From an uncultured Bacteroidota bacterium (GTDB taxonomy: Bacteria; Bacteroidota; Bacteroidia; Flavobacteriales; Flavobacteriaceae), in NCBI GenBank assembly GCA_913062555.1, contig CAJXVU010000024.1:1-55723 (forward strand): a DNA stretch of 55,723 nt. Direction: 5' to 3'. Positions 34,797-44,313 of this stretch are shown here, in pieces; within the stretch, counting starts at the first letter, position 1; each line of letters opens with the position of its first letter. Position numbers and translations under genes: made by a program. The notes below the pieces were generated by a model. It saw only the letters and a list, made by a program, of their open reading frames with translations. It was not told the origin of the DNA and did not search any database.

Positions 34797-36269
34797 ATGA
34801 AAATTATACCATTTAATTTATGTCTCGTCTTATTAATGATTAATTCTATTAGGACTAACGCACAAACAAACATAGATAGTAAAGCTGTTGAAATCAAAAT
34901 AGATCAATATTTAGCGAAAGCGGTAACCAATGGCTTTGCAGGAGCTGTTTTGGTTGCTAAAGGAGGAGAAATAATTTTTAATAATGCATATGGATTAGCC
35001 AATAAAGAAGACAACATTAAAAACACCACCCATACAATTTATGATATAGGCTCGGTTACGAAACAATTTACAGCTGCGGCCATTTTAAAACTTGTTGAGT
35101 TAAATAAATTAAAAGTTACTGATCCTCTTAATACCTTTTTCAAAGGATTACCAATAGATAAGGAAAACATATCTATTCATCAATTGTTAACACACACAGG
35201 AGGTTTCATTCATAATATTGGAGCTGGCGATTTCGATCATATACCAACGGATAAATTCTTTAGTGAATTATTCGCTACAGCTCTAATTAATAAGCCAGGG
35301 ACTAAATTTGAATATTCAAATTCAGGTTATAGTATTTTAGCTAGAATCATAGAGTTGGTCTCAGGAGAGGATTATGAATCTTTTTTGAATACATATTTAT
35401 TTCTTCCTGCTGGAATGAAGAAAACTGGATATCTTATACCTGATTGGAATCCGGATTTATATGCAAGCGGTTATAGAGAAAATGTTATTAATATAGGATC
35501 TATGGCAAAACGTTATCATAGAGAGGCCAAGATCTCTTGGGTTTTAAAGGGTAATGGGGGTTTTAATTCTACATTAGGTGACATGTACAAATGGTATAAT
35601 GCTTTAAAGACCAACAAAGTCTTATCTAAAGAACTAACCAAGGTACTAACGACACCATATATTCTAGAATACGAAGGAGGCACGAGTTATTATGCCTACG
35701 GATGGGCAATTTTTAAAACAGATAGAAAAACCAAAAGAGTAACTCATAATGGCTCAAACGGTATTTTCTTTCATGATTTTATATGGTTACCAGAAGAAGA
35801 TGTTGTTGTTATTTATTTTACTAATGCTTTTACCCAACAAATTATGGATGTAGCTCGGTATATAGAGGAAATGATTTTTGATACATCATACAATCCAAGA
35901 CCTATTGTTGAGGATACTTCTACAGCGATATTGAAATATGCCTTAGCATATGATGGCAATTTGGATGAATTGTCTTTAAAAATGAAGAATACATTTAATA
36001 ATAAAATAAAACACTCGTGGTATTTGAATCACCTTGGTTACTATTTTATTGAAGAAGACCAAATTGATAAAGCGACCGCAATATTTAAGCTTAATGTTAC
36101 TTTATTTCCAAATGAAAGTAATTTATGGGATAGCTTAGGAGAGAGTTACCTGAAAAGCATGAATAAGCAAAAGGCAATTGATGCCTATAAAAAAGCGCTT
36201 GAATTGGATCCTAATTATGGGAATGCAATGCAAGCAAAACAGATTATTGAAGCAAATAAAAGTAAATGA
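34797..36269 (+). CDS. Secreted serine hydrolase with C-terminal TPR tail
   Basis: A 490-residue exported protein (signal to about residue 23, RTNAQ). The beta-lactamase/PBP-like domain has SxxK at Ser86-Val-Thr-Lys89 and YSN in EYSNSGYSI; the third motif is HNG (VTHNGSNG) instead of HGG. Residues about 405-485 form TPR helices with the typical LWDSLGESYLKSMNKQKAI and ALELDPNYGNA. It is divergent from the LytS/LytTR genes across a 205-base gap. The next gene downstream is a paralogue with the same two-part plan, 46 bases away. Probably a peptidase or esterase in the periplasm, not a true beta-lactamase. Confidence 0.85.
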   Translation: MKIIPFNLCLVLLMINSIRTNAQTNIDSKAVEIKIDQYLAKAVTNGFAGAVLVAKGGEIIFNNAYGLANKEDNIKNTTHTIYDIGSVTKQFTAAAILKLVELNKLKVTDPLNTFFKGLPIDKENISIHQLLTHTGGFIHNIGAGDFDHIPTDKFFSELFATALINKPGTKFEYSNSGYSILARIIELVSGEDYESFLNTYLFLPAGMKKTGYLIPDWNPDLYASGYRENVINIGSMAKRYHREAKISWVLKGNGGFNSTLGDMYKWYNALKTNKVLSKELTKVLTTPYILEYEGGTSYYAYGWAIFKTDRKTKRVTHNGSNGIFFHDFIWLPEEDVVVIYFTNAFTQQIMDVARYIEEMIFDTSYNPRPIVEDTSTAILKYALAYDGNLDELSLKMKNTFNNKIKHSWYLNHLGYYFIEEDQIDKATAIFKLNVTLFPNESNLWDSLGESYLKSMNKQKAIDAYKKALELDPNYGNAMQAKQIIEANKSK

Positions 36270-36315
36270 GACGTTAAAAAATAATGGTTTATAAATAATT
36301 ATTAATACAATTAAA

Positions 36316-37737
36316 ATGAAAAAAATGAAATATGTAATTATAATAATGGTTTGTGTTTTTACTAGCTGTGACGGACAAATCGAGTCTAAAATCAAAAATA
36401 GTAATACCCTAGAATCAAGTGTAGATGCATTAGTAAAACAATACCAAGATCTCGATATTTTTTCGGGAGTGGTATTGGTAGCCGAAAAAGGAGTACCAAA
36501 ATATCATAAAGCATTTGGAATGGCTAACAGGGAAACGAAAACTCCAAATTCTTTGAGTACAAAATTTGATATTGGTTCGATGAACAAATCCTTTACTAAA
36601 ACGGTGATTTTACAGTTGATGGAGGAGGACAAATTGAAAGTCTCAGATAAACTAGGTCAATACTTATCAGGTTTCCCTGATATTGCGGCAAATAAGATTA
36701 CAATTACAGACTTGTTAAATCACTCTTCTGGTTATACAGATTATTGGGGTAATGATTTTGAAGAATTACCCATTGATCAAAAACGAATCCCAGCTTTGGT
36801 AAAGCGCATAAAAAAGTTAAGATTGGAATTTGAACCAGGAACGGATAGAGCTTACAGCAATGCAGGTTATGTATTATTAGGAGCAATCATTGAAAAGATT
36901 ACTGGTAACACTTATCACCAAAATGTAGTAGATCGCATTATTAAACCTTTAGATATGACTGAAACTTATGTAATCGATAAGCATGAGGTTCCAGACAGAG
37001 CCATTGGTTACTATAAGGATATGAAGGGAAATATTTCTAGCAACTTAGGCTTTGTTGAAGTTCCAAATCCCGATGGTGGTTTCCAATCCACCGCTAGAGA
37101 TATTGTAAAATTTTATTCAGAATATTTTTATGGAGCAACATTGCTAAGTAAAACTACAAAATCAAATGAAGATCATTTTGGGTCTATTATTAAGCAGAAA
37201 ACAACTGGAAAAGCGAATCTCATGGCCGGAGGATTCCCAGGGGCCAATACAGCCTATTTAGAAATCATGCGTGATGAAATTAGTATTATTGTTTTTGCAA
37301 ATATGAATGAGCCTGTAGCAGAACAGCTCGCTTCAGGAATATTGGCGTTGGTAAGAGGTGAAACACCTAAAACACCATCACTTCCAGCTAATCAAAATGT
37401 ATACAATCATTATGTTGAGCATGGTTTAAAATATGTAGAGGAACATTTCTATAGTTTGATAGAAAACTTCCATTCCGAAGACCCAAAAGGTCTTATTCTT
37501 AACGGGATTGGCTATGGTTTTTTAAGAGAAAATAAAATCGCTTTGGCTATTGAATTTTTTGAGCTAAATGTGAAATTATTTCCTGAGGATGCAAATTTAT
37601 TGGACAGTTTAGGTGAAGCATATTTGAAAAGTGGGGATTCAATAAAAGCTTTGGAACACTATGAGAAGGCACTTTCTATGGATCCATTTATGGAGTCGGC
37701 AAGTACAGCGATAGAAAAACTTAAAAAGAAAAATTAA
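36316..37737 (+). CDS. Serine hydrolase lipoprotein with C-terminal TPR tail
   Basis: A 473-residue paralogue of the preceding gene. It has a lipoprotein signal (VFTSCDGQ, Cys near 19). SxxK is Ser88-Met-Asn-Lys91 and the second motif YSN lies in AYSNAGYVLLGA. The third motif has become AGG (MAGGFPGANT) where HGG is normal, which may alter activity. TPR helices cover about 400-470 (NLLDSLGEAYLKSGDSIKAL, ALSMDPFMESA). An internal Met at residue 4 is a possible start and would not change the lipoprotein call. A terminator hairpin lies 57 bases downstream. Confidence 0.84.
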   Translation: MKKMKYVIIIMVCVFTSCDGQIESKIKNSNTLESSVDALVKQYQDLDIFSGVVLVAEKGVPKYHKAFGMANRETKTPNSLSTKFDIGSMNKSFTKTVILQLMEEDKLKVSDKLGQYLSGFPDIAANKITITDLLNHSSGYTDYWGNDFEELPIDQKRIPALVKRIKKLRLEFEPGTDRAYSNAGYVLLGAIIEKITGNTYHQNVVDRIIKPLDMTETYVIDKHEVPDRAIGYYKDMKGNISSNLGFVEVPNPDGGFQSTARDIVKFYSEYFYGATLLSKTTKSNEDHFGSIIKQKTTGKANLMAGGFPGANTAYLEIMRDEISIIVFANMNEPVAEQLASGILALVRGETPKTPSLPANQNVYNHYVEHGLKYVEEHFYSLIENFHSEDPKGLILNGIGYGFLRENKIALAIEFFELNVKLFPEDANLLDSLGEAYLKSGDSIKALEHYEKALSMDPFMESASTAIEKLKKKN

Positions 37738-37793
37738 AACAGCGCGTACTAAATAAAGAAAAGTAATCAACCAAAAAAGAATAGTGATATCAT

Positions 37794-37821
37794 TAAAACC
37801 CCTTGTAATTATGGGGTTTTA
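37794..37821 (+). terminator. Rho-independent terminator
   Basis: A 9-base stem (TAAAACCCC and GGGGTTTTA) with a 10-base loop lies between the serine hydrolase and the convergent HAD phosphatase gene. The A and T runs on both sides would let it work in both directions. Confidence 0.65.
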
Positions 37822-37852
37822 TGCTATACAATATTCACGATTTAAATAAAAC

Positions 37853-38515
37853 CTAGCTTGCAAAAATCGCTTCTATTTTGGAATAGTTAATTTCACTAAA
37901 ACTCGTAATAACTTTATTCGCTGTTGAATAATCTTGGTTTTTAGAATTTATACTTTTAAAACCAACACAATATATTTCTGCCGCATTGGCGGCTTTAATG
38001 CCACTGGTAGAATCTTCAATAACCAAACATTCATTTTTACTAAATCCTGTAGATTTTGCTGCTTTTTCAAATATCTCAGGATGAGGTTTTGATGCCTTTA
38101 AATCTGCACCACTTAATTTATCAATAAAATACTGATCCAATTCAAATCGTGTAAATACATTGTTAATAGTAAGCATGGAGGCTGAAGACGCTAATACAAG
38201 TTTAAGTCCATTATTATAATAGTCCTTTATTAGATCCAGAATACCATCAATTAGTGCTAAGCCTCCATTATTAAAAAAAAGAGATTTAAAGAATTCTCGT
38301 TTTAAATCTACCAAAGTTTGAGGTGTTTCGGTCAAATTAAAGTGTTTGCAAAGCTGCTTACAAACATTTATAGTGGACTGTCCTGTGAAAGACTCATAAA
38401 GCGTTTCAGAAACAGCTATCCCCACAGCATTAAACATGCTATGATATGCTTCGCGGTGTAAAGGCTCCGTATCTACAATAACCCCATCCATATCAAATAT
38501 TACAGCTTTCAGCAT
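37853..38515 (-). CDS. HAD-family phosphatase/phosphomutase (beta-PGM-like)
   Basis: A 220-residue HAD hydrolase from ATG 38515; a GTG one codon earlier is in frame but unneeded. Motif I is FDMDGVIVDTEP with Asp8 as nucleophile and Asp10 as acid/base; motif II is LASSAS; motif III is Lys in KASKPHPEIF; motif IV is VIEDSTSGIKAA. The helical cap (about 17-85) is of the beta-phosphoglucomutase type. Such enzymes dephosphorylate sugar phosphates or interconvert glucose phosphates. The cytosolic glucose-1-phosphate from the glucan locus is a possible but unproven link; the gene lies in a core region. Confidence 0.85.
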   Translation of the reverse strand: MLKAVIFDMDGVIVDTEPLHREAYHSMFNAVGIAVSETLYESFTGQSTINVCKQLCKHFNLTETPQTLVDLKREFFKSLFFNNGGLALIDGILDLIKDYYNNGLKLVLASSASMLTINNVFTRFELDQYFIDKLSGADLKASKPHPEIFEKAAKSTGFSKNECLVIEDSTSGIKAANAAEIYCVGFKSINSKNQDYSTANKVITSFSEINYSKIEAIFAS

Positions 38516-38806
38516 CACTATTTTAATTTTTGCGAAGATATAATAAACATAAGATTTCCAAAATATAAGTTAGACGGATTATGTTCTATGTTTTTCTAAG
38601 TTTTAGAAAACACTGAGTATGAAGAGATTATTAATATAGCCTTTAAATGAAATGGTAAATAGTCTTTAAAAAAACTTTCAAAAGTCAAATGTCAAAATTA
38701 TTAATGTAATTTTAAAATCGTCAATACTGTTTTAATTAACAAAAACATAAAAAGAATCCTTTAAAAAGCGATAGTTTAAGGTTAATGTTTTAGCAAATAA
38801 GGATAC

Positions 38807-38838
38807 GGGTTACTTTGAAAGAGGTAACCCTTTTTTTA
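38807..38838 (+). terminator. Hairpin plus T run at the 3' end of the methyltransferase gene
   Basis: A 7-base stem (GGGTTAC, GTAACCC) with a 10-base loop is followed by a long T run. It is oriented as a plus-strand terminator although the overlapping gene is on the minus strand. The T run also encodes Lys codons of that gene, so the match may be partly coincidental. Confidence 0.35.
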
Positions 38839-40015
38839 TTTTTGTAGTGATTATTACAATTTTTTCACCGTGCATGTTTGTTGTGAAAAATACATATTGC
38901 TCCCCACCATCCTTGATGTTAAATATTTTTTTTATTTGATGTACTGACTCCGGGAAATTCCGAGTGCTAACATTGGCTTTTTTGAATCCAAGTAATTTTT
39001 TGATTACTTTTTTATTATAGGCTATGCAATTTATAATAATAAATCCGCGACCGGGAAAATCGATAAGTTCTTCTGAGGTGTATAAATGCGAATGTTGATG
39101 AAGCTTATTTAGTTTTAAAAGCGATGATATTGATTTAAAAGCCCCAGCTTTCATAATAGCGGCATTGGGTTCATACAAATAATTCTTCAAATCTCCATAA
39201 CTGGGAATTGATTGTTGTTCCTCATCCAAATAAAAATCAAAAGAATCTTTAGAGTCTTTCTTAATATTTACAGTTTTAATAGAAATCACTCCATTATACT
39301 CAAGTTCGAGTTGAAATAATAATTCTTTAACTTCATTATTTAATGCAACAACATGAATGGTCTTTACATGTTTAAGCTCAGAAATGCCCACTGAAATATC
39401 CAACATTGGCGATGCCTTTATAAGGATGTTTTTAGAGCGATTGAATAATATATCCAAAGCTTCCGGAATATTGGGTAAACAGTCGTTTAAATAAAACACC
39501 TTTCCTTTTATGTCATGTCTCCTTGAGGGATCAACATAAATCCAGTCGTAATTGTCATTATTTGATTTTATTTCATCTAAACCATTTATATTTTTGATTG
39601 TAATATTATTAACCCCTAGCTGATTGTAATTATGTGTTGCAATTTGCGATAATTTAGTATCGATCTCACAATGGGTAACGTTTTTAAATGTTTTAGCAAA
39701 ATAATAGCAGTCAACACCAAATCCTCCGGTAAGGTCAATAATAGAAGTTCCATTAACTATTTCTAGTTTGTACTGTGCAGTTATTTCAGAAGAGGTCTGT
39801 TCAATATTTAGTTTGTTAGGATAATAAATTTGTGCTGTGTTAAACCAGGTTGGGAGTTTGTTTTCACATTTATTTTTTGCTTCGATTTGTGCTACAATCA
39901 GTTTCGTGTCAACAGCATCAAACTTAAGCTTTTTTAATAAAAGCGTTGCAATATTTGTATTCAGATTTTTGTTTATAAAATCCTGATTTGCAGTATTTAA
40001 TATATCCTTATTCAA
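38810..40015 (-). CDS. SAM-dependent methyltransferase with THUMP-like domain
   Basis: A 401-residue protein. Residues about 85-230 form a class I methyltransferase fold: the SAM loop IIDLTGGFGVDCYYFA, an acidic residue in HCEID, and DPSRRH near the catalytic position. The C-terminal half looks like the THUMP-like/PG_1098-type ferredoxin-like region (LIDFPGRGFIII, NVSTRNFPESV). The family is conserved in Bacteroidota and is thought to modify RNA, but its target is unknown. Its start is 7 bases after the AI-2E permease stop. The 3' end overlaps a hairpin. Confidence 0.8.
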   Translation of the reverse strand: MNKDILNTANQDFINKNLNTNIATLLLKKLKFDAVDTKLIVAQIEAKNKCENKLPTWFNTAQIYYPNKLNIEQTSSEITAQYKLEIVNGTSIIDLTGGFGVDCYYFAKTFKNVTHCEIDTKLSQIATHNYNQLGVNNITIKNINGLDEIKSNNDNYDWIYVDPSRRHDIKGKVFYLNDCLPNIPEALDILFNRSKNILIKASPMLDISVGISELKHVKTIHVVALNNEVKELLFQLELEYNGVISIKTVNIKKDSKDSFDFYLDEEQQSIPSYGDLKNYLYEPNAAIMKAGAFKSISSLLKLNKLHQHSHLYTSEELIDFPGRGFIIINCIAYNKKVIKKLLGFKKANVSTRNFPESVHQIKKIFNIKDGGEQYVFFTTNMHGEKIVIITTKIKKGLPLSK

Positions 40016-40022
40016 ACTAAAA

Positions 40023-41111
40023 CTATAAGTTTTTGGTGAGTTCTTTTACAATTTTATTATCCGATAAAAAGGCTTTTAAAATAACCTTTATGGCAGTATA
40101 AGTAGGGATGGCCACAATCATACCCAAAACCCCAAAAATTATCCCAGCAATAATAATAACCAAAAAGATTTCTAAGGGATGCGATTTTACACTTTTAGAA
40201 AAAATAAATGGCTGGCTAAAGAAATTATCAATAAGTTGACCAACTGCAAATCCAATCATTACATAAATGGTTTTCGGTAAAATCACTTCACTAAAACTAG
40301 CCCCCAAATTACTAGACATGGTTAGGGTAAGCATTAAAACACCACCAACAAGCGGACCAACATAAGGAATCAAATTTAAAAGAGCACATAGAAATGCAAT
40401 GACTACAGCATTTTTAATTCCGAAAACCAAAAGAACAATTGTATAGATTACAAATAAGATGAGTATTTGAAAAATGAGGCCAACAAAATAACGAGAGAGT
40501 AAATCTTTAATTTTATTAAATGACTTTTTTGATTCTGCCTCTTTAGAATCAGGGACTAAAATTAAAATACCTTGTTCAAACAACCGACTGTCTTTTAGAA
40601 AAAAGAAAGTGATAAACAAAACAGAAAATAAACCAATGCTAAAACTACCAAAACCACTAACTACTGAATTTAAAAAATCTGGAATTATGGAGTAATCTAA
40701 CTTGGATAAAAGCTTGGACTCTTTTAATGACTGCTCAACATCGGTGGTGCTAATGGAAAAATATTCTGTAAATTGATAGTATAAATTTTCAATATTACCT
40801 TGTAATTGTTCGATGTTAAGTAGGGATAAATTATGTCCTTGTTCTACAACTAAAGGAATAAACATACGTACAAGTCCAATCAACAGTGCAATTAACACAA
40901 CCATAGTCGTTATAACGGCTAGGGTGTTTTTGAACTTTAATTTCGATTTTAAAAACCTGACAATTGGTCGTCCAATTAAGGAAATAACAGCAGCTATGGC
41001 GATATAAACTAAAACAGATTGTATTTCATATAAAAAATAAAAGAGTACGAAAACTGCAGCTATAATAGCTAGTGCCCTTAATATGCCGTTGGAAATTATT
41101 TTTGAATTCAT
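40023..41111 (-). CDS. AI-2E family (TqsA-like) permease
   Basis: A 362-residue inner-membrane protein with about eight hydrophobic helices: two at the start (8-55), one near 60-82, and a block from about 150 to 350. A hydrophilic segment between about 85 and 145 is typical of the family, as are NLIPYVGPLVGG and the late PLEIFLVIIIAGIIFG. Members export autoinducer-2, Na+ (as antiporters) or other solutes; the cargo here is unknown. It leads into the methyltransferase gene with a 7-base gap. Confidence 0.85.
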   Translation of the reverse strand: MNSKIISNGILRALAIIAAVFVLFYFLYEIQSVLVYIAIAAVISLIGRPIVRFLKSKLKFKNTLAVITTMVVLIALLIGLVRMFIPLVVEQGHNLSLLNIEQLQGNIENLYYQFTEYFSISTTDVEQSLKESKLLSKLDYSIIPDFLNSVVSGFGSFSIGLFSVLFITFFFLKDSRLFEQGILILVPDSKEAESKKSFNKIKDLLSRYFVGLIFQILILFVIYTIVLLVFGIKNAVVIAFLCALLNLIPYVGPLVGGVLMLTLTMSSNLGASFSEVILPKTIYVMIGFAVGQLIDNFFSQPFIFSKSVKSHPLEIFLVIIIAGIIFGVLGMIVAIPTYTAIKVILKAFLSDNKIVKELTKNL

Positions 41112-41206
41112 TTAGTAAATATACATATTGATCTCGGAAGCACGAAAATAGAAGTCTAAGTTTTTTAAGGGGTCTAAATTGGCACTCTGCTTAGTTAATA
41201 TTGCGT

Positions 41207-41707
41207 TTATATACGTTGCTTTGTGATTTCATACAATGCTATATTTGTGGCTTGTACGGCATTCATGCTGCTGTTTTGTCCAAACATTTCAATATGTATA
41301 ACAGCATTGCTCGCTTTTAAAATAGCTTCAGAAACACCAAAATTTTCATCACCTATAATCAATGCTATGGGTTGCGATTTAGAAAATTCAAAAGTATTAA
41401 TTGAGACACTAGTCGCAGTAATTTCTAAAGCAATAATTTGGTAGCCTTGATTTTTAAGAGTTTCAATAGTCTTCAATGCGTCCTCAGCGATTTCATAATT
41501 TACAACTTTCTCTGTTGCTCGTGAAGTCTTGGTCATTTTACGACCTAAATTAATCCCTGAACCACAAAGGATTAATTTCTCAATACCAAAAGCATCAGCA
41601 ATTCTAAATAAGCTTCCAATATTAGGCGCATTGGTAACATTGTCACAGATTAGAGTTATTGGAAATATACGCTTGGAGAAGTTTGTGTTATAATGGGTGA
41701 GTTGCAT
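41207..41707 (-). CDS. SpoU/TrmH-family RNA 2'-O-methyltransferase
   Basis: A 166-residue SPOUT enzyme, about the size of the catalytic domain alone, without the extra N-terminal RNA-binding domain. Motif 1 is VTNAPNIGSLFRIADAFG, motif 2 LIIGDENFGV and motif 3 SSMNAVQATNIALYE, which together form the trefoil knot and SAM site. It methylates ribose in tRNA or rRNA; the exact site cannot be read from sequence. It lies with other RNA-modification genes (rsmE, tsaD) on the same strand. Confidence 0.88.
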   Translation of the reverse strand: MQLTHYNTNFSKRIFPITLICDNVTNAPNIGSLFRIADAFGIEKLILCGSGINLGRKMTKTSRATEKVVNYEIAEDALKTIETLKNQGYQIIALEITATSVSINTFEFSKSQPIALIIGDENFGVSEAILKASNAVIHIEMFGQNSSMNAVQATNIALYEITKQRI

Positions 41708-41772
41708 TTTTAATTATACGGTTAACAGTTTAGATTCAGAAATTATAAGAATAATTTGGAAGCATCTTTTTT

Positions 41773-42414
41773 TTAATTTTCAAAGGCATACTTTATAATG
41801 TTGGCACCCATTTTAAGTGCTTTTTCACGAACATCCTGGGGGTCATTATGTATTTCAGGATCTTCCCAGCCATCACCTAAATCACTTTCAAAAGTAAACA
41901 ATAAAATCAATCGATCTTCATGAAATAACCCAAATGCTTGTGGACGTTTTGCATCGTGCTCATGTATTTTAGGTAAGCCCTGAGGGAAATTGTATGCTGT
42001 ATTAAAAATAGGATGATTTGTTGAAAGTTCAACTAAATCCTTATTTGGGAATACTTTCTTAAGTTCTTTAGTGATATATGGTTCCATACCATAATTATCG
42101 TCAATATGTAAAAAGCCACCTGAAATTAAATAATCTCTTAGATTTTCGATATCGGTTTCACTAAAAAACACATTACCATGACCTGTCATATGTAAGTATG
42201 GGAATTGAAAAATATCAATACTCCCAACTTCTACAGTTTGTGGTTTAGGGTTTATTCTAGTGTTAATATTGGTATTACAAAACTCAATAAGGTTAGGTAA
42301 TGCTGTGGGATTGCTATACCAATCCCCACCACCTTTGTATTTTAGAATAGCGAGTTCTTGTGAAAACGAGAGTAAAGACAAAAAAAAGAAGATAAGTGGA
42401 AATAGTTGTTTCAT
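41773..42414 (-). CDS. DUF4159 family protein, secreted
   Basis: A 213-residue protein with a signal peptide (about 1-19, ...LLSFSQ). The family signature is seen: LKYKGGGDWYSNPTALPNL near the start, LHMTGHGNVFFSE, GGFLHIDDNYG and a late EHDAKRPQAFGLF. These suggest a class I glutamine amidotransferase-like alpha/beta fold, as in other DUF4159 proteins, without a clear catalytic Cys. The function is unknown. It sits 11 bases after rsmE and is probably co-transcribed with it. Confidence 0.8.
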   Translation of the reverse strand: MKQLFPLIFFFLSLLSFSQELAILKYKGGGDWYSNPTALPNLIEFCNTNINTRINPKPQTVEVGSIDIFQFPYLHMTGHGNVFFSETDIENLRDYLISGGFLHIDDNYGMEPYITKELKKVFPNKDLVELSTNHPIFNTAYNFPQGLPKIHEHDAKRPQAFGLFHEDRLILLFTFESDLGDGWEDPEIHNDPQDVREKALKMGANIIKYAFEN

Positions 42415-42425
42415 GTTCTATTTGC

Positions 42426-43133
42426 TTAGACTTGATTTAAGAAAGCAACACTGTGACAAGCCACGATAGCTGCGGTTTCTGTTCGTAATCTGGTTTCACC
42501 CAAAGTTACAGGAATAAACCTATGTTGCAAAGCCATTTCAATTTCTTTAACACTAAAATCACCTTCGGGACCAATTAATATGGTGATGTCTTGTTTGACT
42601 TCTAGTTCCCGCTTGAGTGATTTACGGTCAAACTTCTCGCAGTGAGCGATAAATAGTTGTCCTTTAAAGTCCTGTTTTACAAAATTATTAAAGCTGATCG
42701 CTTCATTTAATTTTGGTAAATGGTAATGTAGAGATTGTTTCATTGCCGACTGGACAATTTTTTCAAAACGGTCCTGTTTGATAATTTTGCGTTCGCTATG
42801 ATCACAAATAATAGGGGTGATGCTATCGATACCAATTTCTGTAGCTTTTTCTAAAAACCATTCAAATCGATCGTTCATTTTTGTTGGGGCAACTGCCAAA
42901 TGCAAATTGTATTCGTGCTTGGCTTTAAATTGTTTGGAAACGATAATTGACAAACATTTTTTTGTTCCTGCTACACTTATTTCTGCCTCAAAACACCAGC
43001 CTTTACCATTGGTGATGTGTAAAATGTCTCCTTCTTTTTTACGTAACACCTTAGTTATATGCTTACTTTCTTCTTTAGAAAATGAAAATTGCTCTGTAGT
43101 TTCGGTAAGTTCTGGATTATAGAATAATTGCAT
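42426..43133 (-). CDS. rsmE: 16S rRNA (uracil-1498-N3)-methyltransferase RsmE
   Basis: A 235-residue SPOUT methyltransferase that modifies U1498 of 16S rRNA. The N-terminal PUA-like part (about 1-70) carries EESKHITKVLRKKEGD; the knot domain has KATEIGIDSITPI, HSERKI, ILIGPEGDFS and TLGETRLRTETAA, all typical of RsmE. Length is normal for the family (about 240). The gene precedes DUF4159 and follows tsaD on the same strand, an order common in Flavobacteriia. Confidence 0.93.
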   Translation of the reverse strand: MQLFYNPELTETTEQFSFSKEESKHITKVLRKKEGDILHITNGKGWCFEAEISVAGTKKCLSIIVSKQFKAKHEYNLHLAVAPTKMNDRFEWFLEKATEIGIDSITPIICDHSERKIIKQDRFEKIVQSAMKQSLHYHLPKLNEAISFNNFVKQDFKGQLFIAHCEKFDRKSLKRELEVKQDITILIGPEGDFSVKEIEMALQHRFIPVTLGETRLRTETAAIVACHSVAFLNQV

Positions 43134-43208
43134 ACAGCGAATATAATAAGATTTACGATTATTTAGTGATTCTCAAATTTTGTAAATGATAAGTTTTGAA
43201 GCCTCTTT

Positions 43209-44231
43209 TTAAATTTTCAATCGTGCTGATGCCGTAATACTTTGATCGGCAAAATCACCTTCGAAATATTTTAAATATCCAACAATAGCAATCATAGCAG
43301 CATTATCTGTTGTGAATTCAAATTTTGGCACATAGGTTTTCCATCCAAATTTATGCTCCCCATCTTTTAGGGCTTGTCGGATTCCGGAATTGGCAGACAC
43401 ACCACCACCAATGGCTATTTGATTAATACCAGTTTGTTTCGTAGCTAGTTTTAATTTATCTATTAAAATGCCAATAATAGTATATTGAATGGAAGCGCAA
43501 ATATCATTTAAATTTTTTGCTATAAAATCAGGATCGGATTTCACTTCACGTTGGACAAAATAAAGAATTGCGGTTTTCAATCCTGAAAAACTAAAGTTTA
43601 ATCCATCAACTCTAGGCTTCGTAAATTTAAAAGCCTTAGGATTACCTAATTGTGCGCGTTTATCAATTTCTGGACCCGCAGGATAACCCAAGCCTAATAC
43701 TTTTCCGCTTTTATCATAAGCTTCACCTACGGCATCGTCAATTGTTTCTCCAATAACGTCCATATCAAAATAACCATCTACCTTCACAATTTGAGTATGT
43801 CCTCCAGAAATGGTCATCGCTAAAAACGGAAACTCTGGCTTATCAAATCCTTCTTCATCAATAAAATGAGCTAGAATATGCGCTTGCATATGATTCACAT
43901 CTATAAGTGGTATGTTCAAACCATAAGCAAACGATTTTGCAAAAGAAGTTCCTACCAACAGCGAACCCATTAATCCAGGGCCACGGGTAAATGCAATTGC
44001 ACTAAGTTGGGACTTGTTAATATTGGCTTTCTCTAAGGCTTGATGTACAACTGGTACAATATTTTGTTGATGTGCTCTAGAAGCCAATTCGGGAACAACA
44101 CCACCGTATTCTGAATGAACTTTTTGACTGGCAACAACATTGCTCAAAATTTTACCGTTGTATATTACAGAAGCCGCAGTATCGTCGCAAGAGGATTCAA
44201 TTCCTAAGATGTAAATGTTTTGTGAGCTCAT
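43209..44231 (-). CDS. tsaD: tRNA threonylcarbamoyltransferase TsaD
   Basis: A 340-residue enzyme that transfers the threonylcarbamoyl group to A37 of tRNAs, with TsaB and TsaE. The start is put at ATG 44231 (MSSQNIYILGIESSCDD); an in-frame start at 44318 would add 29 residues unlike the family. The ASKHA fold is seen with ILGIESSCDDTAASV, metal ligands His114 and His118 in NHMQAHILAH, GGHTQIV and GGVSANSG. Length is normal. The gene is divergent from tamB across about 200 bases; a TAnnTTTG element lies at 44306-44313. Confidence 0.95.
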   Translation of the reverse strand: MSSQNIYILGIESSCDDTAASVIYNGKILSNVVASQKVHSEYGGVVPELASRAHQQNIVPVVHQALEKANINKSQLSAIAFTRGPGLMGSLLVGTSFAKSFAYGLNIPLIDVNHMQAHILAHFIDEEGFDKPEFPFLAMTISGGHTQIVKVDGYFDMDVIGETIDDAVGEAYDKSGKVLGLGYPAGPEIDKRAQLGNPKAFKFTKPRVDGLNFSFSGLKTAILYFVQREVKSDPDFIAKNLNDICASIQYTIIGILIDKLKLATKQTGINQIAIGGGVSANSGIRQALKDGEHKFGWKTYVPKFEFTTDNAAMIAIVGYLKYFEGDFADQSITASARLKI

Positions 44232-44305
44232 TAATAAAATTTCGGTATAATAATTGTATTTAATGGATAAGACAAAAGTCCAAACCTTTATTTTTTTCGT
44301 AAATA

Positions 44306-44313
44306 CAAAACTA
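44306..44313 (-). promoter_or_regulatory. Bacteroidota -7 promoter element of tsaD
   Basis: TAGTTTTG on the minus strand matches TAnnTTTG exactly and lies 75 bases before the tsaD ATG at 44231. No strong -33 TTG is visible. It also falls within the rejected 5' extension of tsaD, which supports the shorter start. Confidence 0.35.

Noticed and set aside
14023..37737. The four beta-lactamase-superfamily proteins as antibiotic-resistance genes
   Set aside because: Motifs and tails (LACTB-like YST, TPR, beta tail) fit peptidase or esterase families; nothing points to beta-lactam hydrolysis.
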